Shown piece after piece: positions 1 to 6,037 of a stretch of 9,125 nt of DNA. Under the pieces are notes generated by a model. The model did not search any database. It saw only the letters and a list, made by a program, of their open reading frames with translations, and was not told where the DNA came from. Origin of the DNA: Oscillibacter sp. (GTDB taxonomy: Bacteria; Bacillota; Clostridia; Oscillospirales; Oscillospiraceae). Made by a program: the position numbers and the translations under genes. Location of the stretch: the NCBI GenBank assembly GCA_003487665.1, contig DNFA01000038.1, positions 16,474 to 25,598 on the forward strand, read 5' to 3'. The stretch's first letter is position 1. The number at the start of each line of letters is the position of its first letter.

Positions 1-1
1 A

Positions 2-394
2 GGCGTGATGGCGGTGAGCAAGCTGTCGAATAATGTCGGTAAGACCACTTCGCCTGCAAGCGTTACCGAGACGCAGGACAGCGTATGGCTGTTCTCCTGG
101 GTGGAATGCCTTGGTCCCATTGCGTGGAACGCCAGGTCGAATCAAAGCTATATCGACACGGTGGATAATAAGGAGGGGTCGCAATACGCTTGGTTCAAGC
201 AGCAGGGCGTTGCCGGCGAGCAGGGTCATGCCTCGCTTGACCGCAGCGTTGCCGGATCGAGCAATCCCGGCGTTTGGTGGATGCGCTCTTCGGCTCCCAA
301 CGTCGCAACGTCGTTCGGGGATATGGGCCCGGAGGTAGATAACGGCGGCTATGCCTCCACCGCGGAGGGCGTCGTGTTCGGGTTCTGCTTGTGA
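2..394 (+). CDS. DUF6273 domain-containing protein, C-terminal part (5' truncated by window edge)
   Basis: The frame is open from the first bases of the window and ends at TGA 392-394, so the real start lies upstream; the GTG/ATG codons at 5-10 have no visible ribosome binding site. The encoded tail has the layout I associate with DUF6273 domains. An aromatic VWLFSWVE stretch is followed by an EGSQYAWFK block, then a WWMRSS motif (Trp-Trp at 275-280), a Gly/Asn-rich VDNGGYAS segment and a terminal GVVFGFCL. This fold occurs at the ends of large, often repetitive secreted or surface proteins of gut Actinobacteria and Firmicutes, and its function is unknown. The stop overlaps the start of the next gene (TGATG), which suggests co-translation with the lipoprotein downstream. 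Domain recognition is from memory of the consensus; the full architecture cannot be seen. Confidence 0.75.
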   Translation, partial: GVMAVSKLSNNVGKTTSPASVTETQDSVWLFSWVECLGPIAWNARSNQSYIDTVDNKEGSQYAWFKQQGVAGEQGHASLDRSVAGSSNPGVWWMRSSAPNVATSFGDMGPEVDNGGYASTAEGVVFGFCL

Positions 395-1347
395 TGGGCG
401 CGCCAGTGCGGGCGGCAGGCGCCTGGGCGGCGGCAATGGCGGCGCTGATCGCGTTGTGCTTGCTTGCCGGGTGCGCTTCCGGCCAGGAGAAACAAGGGGA
501 GGCAACTGGCACTACCGATGTCGAGGCGCTTGTCGACTGCGTTGATGATGCTCGGGGCAGCGAAGCTCCGGTGCCTGCTTCCGCGCCGGAGGGCTTGCAG
601 GATGCGCTGGAGCAGGCTGTAGAGGCTCATTCGGGGGCCTATGCCGTTACATGCGCATCGGCTGATGGATCGTGGTCGGTTGACGTGAACGGTGACAAGC
701 CCTTCGTTTCCGCCAGCATCATCAAGCTGGCGATATTGGGGACTTTGCTCGATCAGGCTCAATCCGGGGTGCTGTCGCTTGACGGCACGGTAACCGTGAG
801 CCCGTCGGACATAGTCGGAGGTACAGGCGTCATCCAAGCATCGGGCGCTGGCGAGTCGTATACGTATCGCCAGCTTGCCGCTTACATGATTCAAGATAGC
901 GACAATATTGCCACTAATCTGATTATCGATGCGGTCGGCATGCCGGCCGTGAACGAGTATGCGAGCGAAATCGGCCTCACGCAGACCGTGCTCAACCGTC
1001 GCATGATGGATTTTGCTGCGGGTGATGAGAACTACACGTCGGCGAATGATGTTGCGCGCATGCTGCAACTGATTTACCAGGGAAAGTTGGTGAGCTCGGA
1101 CATGAGCGAGTTCGCCCTTGACTTGATGAAAGGTCAGCACGATGACGCTGGGCTGCTCGAAGGGCTGCCGGTGGGCAGCGTTTTCGCTCACAAGACGGGC
1201 ACGCTGGACGGCGTGTTCAACGATGGGGGTATCGCGCTTGCCCCGAACCCCTACGTGATGGTGGTTCTTTCCAGCGATGCCGAAAGGTCGCAGGCCCAGG
1301 CTTGCATGGTTGACATCGCTCAAGCGGCAGATGCCGCTATTGGCTAA
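394..1347 (+). CDS. Beta-lactamase-like serine hydrolase lipoprotein (Beta-lactamase2 family, lacks the class A Glu166 motif)
   Basis: 317 residues from ATG 394, which overlaps the preceding TGA; GTG 391 is an alternative start. Residues 1-27 form a lipoprotein signal with lipobox L24-A-G-C27, so the protein is probably lipid-anchored outside the membrane. The penicillin-recognising fold shows its three motifs: S108-I-I-K111 (SxxK), S169-D-N171 (SDN) and K267-T-G-T (KTG). The omega-loop region instead reads LNRRMMDFAAGDENYTS, with no Glu in the position of Glu166 of true class A enzymes. Within the family this suggests poor deacylation: a transpeptidase-, carboxypeptidase- or penicillin-binding-like role rather than efficient antibiotic hydrolysis. 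That functional reading is inference. Mixed ctt, ttg and tcg codons distinguish it from the genes after ~1787. The family call is confident; the substrate is unknown. Confidence 0.85.
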   Translation: MGAPVRAAGAWAAAMAALIALCLLAGCASGQEKQGEATGTTDVEALVDCVDDARGSEAPVPASAPEGLQDALEQAVEAHSGAYAVTCASADGSWSVDVNGDKPFVSASIIKLAILGTLLDQAQSGVLSLDGTVTVSPSDIVGGTGVIQASGAGESYTYRQLAAYMIQDSDNIATNLIIDAVGMPAVNEYASEIGLTQTVLNRRMMDFAAGDENYTSANDVARMLQLIYQGKLVSSDMSEFALDLMKGQHDDAGLLEGLPVGSVFAHKTGTLDGVFNDGGIALAPNPYVMVVLSSDAERSQAQACMVDIAQAADAAIG

Positions 1348-1371
1348 CGGGTATGCGGCTCGCTTTTTCCT

Positions 1372-1430
1372 AGCAGCTTGCAACGGCGTTGGCCGTTCGT
1401 TGCAGGCTGCTTTCGTTGCAGTTGTTTTTT
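1372..1430 (+). terminator. Candidate intrinsic terminator after the serine hydrolase
   Basis: Arms AGCAGCTTGCAACG (1372-1385) and CGTTGCAGGCTGCT (1398-1411) pair over 14 bp with one G-U wobble. The loop itself contains GCCGTT, which can pair alternatively with AACGGC. Three T follow directly and a T6 run sits at 1425-1430. It lies 24 bp after the hydrolase stop. The delayed T run lowers confidence. Confidence 0.55.
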
Positions 1431-1461
1431 CGGTTGCCCCCGCTTCTGTCCGGCTTTGCGG

Positions 1462-1511
1462 GCAATGGCGAAGAACTTCCGCTTTCGGCGTCGGTCGCCG
1501 TTGCGGTTTTT
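1462..1511 (+). terminator. Second hairpin with T run, possible terminator
   Basis: GCAATGGCGA (1462-1471) pairs with TCGCCGTTGC (1495-1504) with one wobble, and TTTTT follows at 1507-1511. An alternative short stem CGGCG/CGCCG (1486-1500) competes with it. It could be a backup terminator or simply structured spacer DNA. Confidence 0.35.
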
Positions 1512-1639
1512 GCCGGGCAGCGCGCCTGCATTGCGGGCCCAAGGTAACGGATTCCACGCATTTCGCGGAAACGGGGCGGATGGGGCGCGCGGCAGGGGGA
1601 TAATCATAGCGATTGTCTTCAAATTCGAAAGGCGGCTGC

Positions 1640-1786
1640 ATGCTGCAACTGATAAACGTGTGCAAGTCCTACACCACCGCGGACTTCACGCAAACCGCGC
1701 TCGATCATGTGTCGGTGGCCTTCCGCGACAACGAGTTCGTGGCGGTGCTGGGGCCTTCGGGCTCGGGCAAGACCACCATGCTCAAC
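1640..1786 (+). other. 5' fragment of a MacB-type ABC transporter ATPase gene
   Basis: These 49 codons include the N-terminal beta-strand region and a Walker A, G38-P-S-G-S-G-K44-T-T, typical of lipoprotein- or peptide-exporting MacB/LolD-like ATPases. In that family a segment such as LNIIGGLD would follow, then a Q-loop and an LSGGQ signature. Here the sequence changes to LNWLLTGG. The fragment, its ribosome binding site and the upstream spacer belong with the left-hand genome. Confidence 0.7.
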
Positions 1787-2626
1787 TGGCTGCTGACCGG
1801 CGGCCATCTGCGGGGAACGCTGGGGCTGACCTCCATCGGGCGGGACGGCGAGTCCACCGATGTGGTCACCGGTACGGAGAAGCCGGGCATTTTCGTCCGG
1901 GAGGGGACCCTGATCGCCACCGCCAAGGACATGCTGCGGCTGGGCGACGTGACCAAGGAGATCCTCATGACCACCGGCATCCCCACGCCGCTGGGCGAGG
2001 TGGTGATCCTCCGCGCCCGCAGCGCCGGATATGTGCAGCTGGCGGGGCCGTCCATCACCACACAGCTGCGGTCGGTGTCGGAGAGCTTTTTCGCGCTGGG
2101 TGCGGAGAAGTCCGTCATCGACGGCGCGCTGGGGCGCAAGAGTCTGGGCGCGCGGGCAGTGGCTGACGGCGTGATCCTCTGTACCGGCGCCAGCTACAAC
2201 GCCAGCATGGAGAAGGTCATCGCGGACACGGTGCATATCTACCGGCTGATGAACCTGCCCAAGGCCGAGACGCTGCCGCCGGAGTGCACCGACGGACTGG
2301 AGGCATGCATTAGAGAGCACGGCGCGGCGCTGGTGACCGGTGCGCTGACGGATACCATGGTGGTGCCGCTGCTGCGCAGCGGCGTGCTGCGCCGGTGCCG
2401 ACTGGTGGTGAAGGATCCCAGCAAGGTGCTGCTCAGCGCCGACACGCTGGATAAGCTGGCGGTGCGCGAGGTGGCGCTGGAGACGGAGGACGCGGCGCGG
2501 ACGCTGTGCGTCACCGTGAACCCGGTGTCCGCCTACGGCTGGAAGTTCGACAAAGACGAATTTCTGTACCGCATGAGAGAAGCGGTGGACGTACCGGTCA
2601 TCAATGTGAAGGAGGAACTGGCATGA
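1640..2626 (+). CDS. kamB: Chimeric open frame: ABC ATPase N-terminus joined to KamB (aminomutase reactivase subunit)
   Basis: 328 codons from ATG 1640, preceded by AAAGGCGG (1628-1635). Residues 1-49 are a MacB-type ABC ATPase start: MLQLINVCKSYTT, then VSVAFRDNEFVAVLGPSGSGKTT. From about residue 50 the protein is KamB: S65-I-G-R-D-G-E, a TGTEKPGIFVREGT block, SITTQL, and a C-terminal NPVSAYGWKFDKDEF. No Q-loop, LSGGQ signature or ABC Walker B follows, so it cannot be a working ABC ATPase. KamB and its partner KamC are thought to reactivate adenosylcobalamin-dependent lysine 5,6-aminomutase (KamDE) in lysine fermentation; an ornithine aminomutase partner is also possible. The native start of kamB is absent. 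The stop overlaps kamC by ATGA, so coupling is intact. I consider the fusion artefactual, or less likely a recombination product, and would not annotate it as a fusion protein. Confidence 0.75.
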   Translation: MLQLINVCKSYTTADFTQTALDHVSVAFRDNEFVAVLGPSGSGKTTMLNWLLTGGHLRGTLGLTSIGRDGESTDVVTGTEKPGIFVREGTLIATAKDMLRLGDVTKEILMTTGIPTPLGEVVILRARSAGYVQLAGPSITTQLRSVSESFFALGAEKSVIDGALGRKSLGARAVADGVILCTGASYNASMEKVIADTVHIYRLMNLPKAETLPPECTDGLEACIREHGAALVTGALTDTMVVPLLRSGVLRRCRLVVKDPSKVLLSADTLDKLAVREVALETEDAARTLCVTVNPVSAYGWKFDKDEFLYRMREAVDVPVINVKEELA

Positions 2627-4083
2627 TCTCGATCAAGTTTGAGGAGCGGGAGAAGATCGGCCTGCAATACGCGCTGGAAACGCTGCACGGCTGCTCTCCC
2701 TTCGGACAGGAGCGCATCCGCCGCCTGCGGTTCTACGCCCCGGAGGAGCGGGCGGCGCTGGAGGAGGAGCTGTACAACGTGGAGCAGGCGGCCAACGCCG
2801 CCGGAGAGCTGAAGGACGTGTACAACAAGCTGATGACCGGCCTGTGCCAGATGAAGGACATCCGCAACTCCCTGCGCCGCTGCGCGGACGGGGAGACGCC
2901 CGACCATGTGGAGCTGTTTGAGATCAAGGGCTACCTGCAGCGGCTGGAGGGCATCCGCCCGCTGTTTGCCCAGATCAATGAGGTAACGCATTTCAAGGGC
3001 ATGGCGTTCCACGACGTGAAGGCCGCGCTGGCCATCCTCGACCCGGACGGCACCGGCAGCCGCGGTTTCTACATCCCCGACAGCGCCACCGCCAAGCTCA
3101 AGGAGGTACGCCGCGCCAAGAAGGACGTGGAGGAGTGCCTGTTCCACGCCCAGACGGACGCGGAAAAGGACGAGCTGCGGCTCAAGCGCACGCGGCTGTG
3201 CGCCGAGGAGGAGTCGGAGGAGATGCACGTCCGCAGAGCCATGGGCGCGGCGCTGGCTCCCATGGTGGACGACCTGCTGGCGGGTGCGGACACGGCGGGA
3301 CGGCTGGATTTCATCATCCAGAAGGCGCTGTTCGCCGTGCGGTACGGCGGCGTGCGTCCGGAGCTGACGGAGCGGGAGCTGGAGCTGGAGGACATGGTGA
3401 ACCCGGAGCTGTGCGACCTGCTGGCCGAGCAGGGGCGGCGGTTTGTGCCGGTGTCCATCCGGCTGGAGCCGGGCGCCACGGTCATCACCGGCGCCAACAT
3501 GGGCGGCAAGTCCGTGGCCATGAAAACGGTGGCGCTGAACGTGCTGCTGCTGCAGGCGGGCTTCCTGGTCTGCGCGAAAAAGGCAAAAATGCCGCTGTTT
3601 TCCAGCGTGAAAATGCTGTTTGACGACCTGCAGTCCATCCAGTCGGGGCTCAGCGGCTTCGGCTCGGAGATCGTGCAGTTCCAGAAGGCGCTCTCCGAGG
3701 TGGAGCAGGGCTACTCCCTGTTCCTGCTGGACGAGTTCGCCCGGGGCACCAACCCGGACGAGGGCGCGGTGATCGTGCAGGCGGTGACGCGGTATCTCAA
3801 CGGCGTGGACGCCATCTCGCTGCTGACCACCCACTACGACAAGGTGGCGGAGTACGCCCACATGCACTACCAGATCATCGGTCTGCGGGACATCGACCCG
3901 GAGGCGATCCGCCGGGAGCTGGCCGTGACCAGCGAGGACGGCGTGACGGTGATCGCACGGCACATGAACTACGGCCTGTACAAGGTGGAGGGCAAGTCCG
4001 ACTGCCCGCGGGACGCGCTGAACATCTGCCGCATGCTGTCGCTGAAGCCGGAGATCATGAAGATGATCGAGGAGAAATATTGA
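2623..4083 (+). CDS. kamC: MutS-like ATPase, lysine 5,6-aminomutase reactivase KamC
   Basis: 486 residues from ATG 2623, which overlaps the kamB stop (ATGA). It has an excellent AAGGAGG at 2609-2615, 7 bp upstream. Residues ~1-270 are charged and helical, with likely coiled-coil stretches and no mismatch-binding or connector domain of MutS. Residues ~285-440 are a MutS-type ATPase: Walker A G290-A-N-M-G-G-K-S297, Walker B F367-L-L-D-E371 followed by F-A-R-G-T-N-P, and T402-T-H-Y-D with the conserved His404. It is far shorter than DNA-repair MutS (about 850 residues). Together with the adjacent KamB-like frame this fits KamC, the ATPase thought to eject damaged cobalamin from the aminomutase. 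The aminomutase genes are not in the window, so lysine versus ornithine specificity is unresolved. Confidence 0.82.
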   Translation: MISIKFEEREKIGLQYALETLHGCSPFGQERIRRLRFYAPEERAALEEELYNVEQAANAAGELKDVYNKLMTGLCQMKDIRNSLRRCADGETPDHVELFEIKGYLQRLEGIRPLFAQINEVTHFKGMAFHDVKAALAILDPDGTGSRGFYIPDSATAKLKEVRRAKKDVEECLFHAQTDAEKDELRLKRTRLCAEEESEEMHVRRAMGAALAPMVDDLLAGADTAGRLDFIIQKALFAVRYGGVRPELTERELELEDMVNPELCDLLAEQGRRFVPVSIRLEPGATVITGANMGGKSVAMKTVALNVLLLQAGFLVCAKKAKMPLFSSVKMLFDDLQSIQSGLSGFGSEIVQFQKALSEVEQGYSLFLLDEFARGTNPDEGAVIVQAVTRYLNGVDAISLLTTHYDKVAEYAHMHYQIIGLRDIDPEAIRRELAVTSEDGVTVIARHMNYGLYKVEGKSDCPRDALNICRMLSLKPEIMKMIEEKY

Positions 4084-4092
4084 TGCACCACA

Positions 4093-4116
4093 GGGGCGGG
4101 CGATTTCGCCCGCCCC
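4093..4116 (+). terminator. GC-rich hairpin just after kamC
   Basis: GGGGCGGGCG (4093-4102) and CGCCCGCCCC (4107-4116) form a perfect 10-bp stem with an ATTT loop, 9 bp after the kamC stop. No T run follows immediately, so it may protect the 3' end or act as a weak terminator. Confidence 0.55.
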
Positions 4117-4209
4117 GCTTCCTGCCTTTCCGCGCCGGTGCGCGCCGCTCGCTCCATCGGCGTGACTGCTTTTTTCGATTGACATAAAATTCCTTTGAAG
4201 ATTTCTTTA

Positions 4210-4237
4210 ACAAGCGCGAAAGGCGCTTGTTTTTTTT
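4210..4237 (+). terminator. Intrinsic terminator of the kam operon
   Basis: ACAAGCGC (4210-4217) pairs with GCGCTTGT (4223-4230), loop GAAAG, and eight T follow in 4230-4237. This is a textbook Rho-independent terminator. It marks kamC as the last gene of its operon. Confidence 0.85.
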
Positions 4238-4254
4238 CCGATTCGTGGTATGAT
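4227..4254 (+). promoter_or_regulatory. Extended -10 promoter of the nucleotidyltransferase operon
   Basis: TGG-TATGAT (4246-4254) is an extended -10. TTGTTT at 4227-4232, 16 bp upstream, is a modest -35 lying inside the 3' arm and T run of the kam terminator. Transcription would start near 4261, about 26 bp before the ATG. Confidence 0.6.
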
Positions 4255-4286
4255 GGTACACAGTTGACAAGAGGGAGGACAGGACT

Positions 4287-5201
4287 ATGCACGCAGCACT
4301 GGTCATTATGGCGGCGGGGATCGGTTCCCGCTACGGCGGCAACAAGCAGACCGACGGCGTAGGTCCCCACGGGGAAATTCTGATGGAGTACGGCGTGTAC
4401 GACGCAGTGCGCGCCGGTTTCGATAAGGTGGTTTTCATCATCAAGCCCGACATGCGGGAGCTGATGGAGCGGCTGTGCGGCCGCATGGCCGCCGGACTGC
4501 GGACGGCGGACGGCCGCCCGGTGGAGGTGTGCTACGCCTATCAGGACAGCACGTCCCTGCCGGCGTGGTACACGGCGCCGGAGGGCAGAACGAAGCCGTT
4601 CGGTACCGCCCACGCGGTGCTGTGCACCAGAGAGCTGGTGCATGAGCCGTTCTGCGTCATCAACGCAGACGACTACTACGGCGTGGACGCCTACCGCACC
4701 ATGTACAGCGCCCTGCGGACCATCCCGGCGGAGGGCGCGGCGGCCATGGTGGGCTATATGCTGCGCAACACCGTCACCGCCCACGGAACTGTGTCCCGTG
4801 GCGTGTGCCATGTGAAGGACGGTTGCCTGACCGACATACACGAGACGCTGAAGATCGCCCTGCTGCCGGACGGCACCATCCGGGACGAGGACACCGGTGC
4901 GGTGCTGGCGGGGGACACGGTGGTGTCCATGAACTTCTGGGGCTTTACGCCGTCCATTTTCGGGGAGCTGGAGCGCTACTTCCACGCGTTCCTCCGCAGC
5001 GAGGCCGGGCAGTCCGTAAAGGCGGAGTGTCTGCTGCCCACCATGGTGGGCGACCTGCTGGCGCAGGGACGGCTGACCGTGTCCGTGCTGCACTCGGCGG
5101 ATCGCTGGTTCGGCATGACGTACCACGAGGATCGTGCGCGGGTGGCGCAGGAGCTTGTCAAACTACACGAGACGGGGGTCTACCCCGCAGAATTGAGGTA
5201 A
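4287..5201 (+). CDS. Nucleotidyltransferase family protein (sugar-phosphate nucleotidyltransferase-like)
   Basis: 304 residues from ATG 4287, with GGGAGG at 4273-4278 (8 bp spacing). The N-terminus M8-A-A-G-I-G-S-R-Y-G-G-N-K20-Q is the GxGxRxG...K signature that grips the nucleotide triphosphate in the NTP_transferase (Rossmann-like) family. I125-N-A-D-D-Y-Y-G132 carries the paired aspartates expected to bind the metal ion, and TKPFGTAHAV is the central nucleotide/sugar-binding loop. Such enzymes transfer a nucleotide to a sugar or amino-alcohol phosphate for cell-surface polymer synthesis in the cytoplasm. Its length fits a bare catalytic domain without the left-handed beta-helix of GlmU/GlgC types. 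The carboxypeptidase gene follows after 4 bp, which supports an envelope role. The exact substrate cannot be read from the sequence. Confidence 0.82.
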   Translation: MHAALVIMAAGIGSRYGGNKQTDGVGPHGEILMEYGVYDAVRAGFDKVVFIIKPDMRELMERLCGRMAAGLRTADGRPVEVCYAYQDSTSLPAWYTAPEGRTKPFGTAHAVLCTRELVHEPFCVINADDYYGVDAYRTMYSALRTIPAEGAAAMVGYMLRNTVTAHGTVSRGVCHVKDGCLTDIHETLKIALLPDGTIRDEDTGAVLAGDTVVSMNFWGFTPSIFGELERYFHAFLRSEAGQSVKAECLLPTMVGDLLAQGRLTVSVLHSADRWFGMTYHEDRARVAQELVKLHETGVYPAELR

Positions 5202-5205
5202 CGGA

Positions 5206-5979
5206 ATGGATTACGAAAGAGAACGCCGCCGGAAGAAGCGCTACCGGGAGGCCATGCGCAACCGCATCATCGCCGCCGTGCTGCTGGCGGGCATTATCGT
5301 GGGTGCGATATTTATTATCAAGGGCTGCAAGAAGGACGACGCCCCGGCGGACGAGGATCAGAACCAGCCGGCACAGGACGTGCTGGAGCCGGTGGACGAC
5401 CAGCCCAAGGTGGACGACGAGCTGCTGACGCTGGTGAACCCGTGGAATCCGCTGCCGGACAGCTGGACGCCGGATCTGGTGACGCTCAGCGACGGCCGGA
5501 AGATCGACAGCCGGTGCTACGAGGCCTTCCAGGAGATGATGGACGCCTGCAAGGCGGCGGGCTACAGCCCGTTCCTGTGCTCCGCCTACCGGACGCAGGA
5601 GACGCAGCAGGGCCTGTACGACAACAAGGTGCAGCGGCTGGTCGACAGCGGCATGAGCGAGGAGGAGGCCAAGGTGGAGGCGGCCAAGGCCGTGGCCATT
5701 CCCGGCACCAGCGAGCACCAGCTGGGTCTGGCGGTGGACATCGTGGACGCCAACATGCAGGAGCTGACCGACGAGCAGGAGAACACCGCCACCCAGAAGT
5801 GGCTCATGGCCAACTCCTGGCGGTACGGGTTCATCCACCGCTATCCCAACGGCAGGACCGACATCACCGGCATCATCTACGAGCCGTGGCACTACCGCTA
5901 TGTGGGTAAGGACGCGGCGCAGGATATCTTCAACCGGGATATCACGCTGGAGGAGTACCTGGGCAAGGCGGAGCACTGA
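5206..5979 (+). CDS. Membrane-anchored M15 (VanY-type) D-alanyl-D-alanine carboxypeptidase
   Basis: 257 residues from ATG 5206, 4 bp after the previous stop, with GAGG at 5195-5198. Residues 1-20 are strongly basic and residues ~20-38 form one hydrophobic segment, giving a signal anchor with the catalytic part outside. IIKGC (to Cys41) resembles a lipobox poorly, with Lys at -2. An acidic linker (~44-70) precedes the VanY domain. The zinc-site motifs are complete: SAYRT, S169-E-H171-Q-L-G-L-A-V-D178, and E226-P-W-H229, with His171, Asp178 and His229 as expected zinc ligands and Glu226 as catalytic base. It should remove the terminal D-Ala from peptidoglycan stem peptides. No VanX, VanH or ligase gene is near, so this is probably ordinary wall trimming rather than vancomycin resistance. 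Confidence 0.9.
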   Translation: MDYERERRRKKRYREAMRNRIIAAVLLAGIIVGAIFIIKGCKKDDAPADEDQNQPAQDVLEPVDDQPKVDDELLTLVNPWNPLPDSWTPDLVTLSDGRKIDSRCYEAFQEMMDACKAAGYSPFLCSAYRTQETQQGLYDNKVQRLVDSGMSEEEAKVEAAKAVAIPGTSEHQLGLAVDIVDANMQELTDEQENTATQKWLMANSWRYGFIHRYPNGRTDITGIIYEPWHYRYVGKDAAQDIFNRDITLEEYLGKAEH

Positions 5980-5988
5980 CGCATACAA

Positions 5989-6020
5989 TAAAGAGAGGAG
6001 CCTGGCGGCTCCTCTCTTTA
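5989..6020. terminator. Bidirectional terminator between the carboxypeptidase and the minus-strand peptide gene
   Basis: TAAAGAGAGGAGCC (5989-6002) and GGCTCCTCTCTTTA (6007-6020) form a perfect 14-bp stem with a TGGC loop. The A/T ends of the stem supply a short U tract in either direction. It sits 9 bp after the carboxypeptidase stop and 17 bp beyond the stop of the convergent minus-strand gene. Confidence 0.8.
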
Positions 6021-6037
6021 TATGAGACATGAAGAAG

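Larger units (their letters stand above)
1348..1639. other. Non-coding, hairpin-rich intergenic stretch
   Basis: No credible gene is seen on either strand; the long open frames here lack ribosome binding sites and recognisable domains. The stretch holds two candidate transcription terminators (listed separately) and, near its right end, a GATAAT hexamer (1599-1604) that could be the -10 of the ABC ATPase gene beginning at 1640. No good -35 is visible 17 bp upstream of it. Confidence 0.6.
4084..4286. other. kamC / nucleotidyltransferase intergenic region
   Basis: 203 bp holding two hairpins (4093-4116 and 4210-4237) and an extended -10 promoter (4227-4254). TTGACA hexamers also occur at 4179-4184 and 4264-4269. 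The first has no convincing -10 at 17 bp (TTTCTT at 4202-4207), and the second lies downstream of the likely transcription start. Confidence 0.6.

Noticed and set aside
394..1347. Class A beta-lactamase resistance gene
   Set aside because: Glu166 of the omega loop is missing; only the general penicillin-recognising fold is supported.
349..1665. Long minus-strand open frames opposite the serine hydrolase and opposite kamC (e.g. 2533-4185)
   Set aside because: They are antisense shadows of high-GC genes, with His/Arg/Gln-rich low-complexity products, no ribosome binding sites and no recognisable domains.
1640..2626. A functional ABC transporter ATPase
   Set aside because: Only the first 49 residues fit; Q-loop, signature and Walker B are absent and the rest is KamB.
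2623..4083. DNA mismatch repair MutS or MutS2
   Set aside because: Too short at 486 residues, with no mismatch-binding, connector or Smr domain; the KamB neighbour explains the MutS-like ATPase.
4264..4269. TTGACA as -35 for the nucleotidyltransferase gene
   Set aside because: It is 18 bp from the ATG, leaving no room for a -10; the extended -10 at 4246-4254 is the better promoter.
5206..5979. Vancomycin resistance gene vanY in a van cluster
   Set aside because: No VanR/S, VanH, ligase or VanX genes nearby; chromosomal M15 carboxypeptidases are common in Clostridia.
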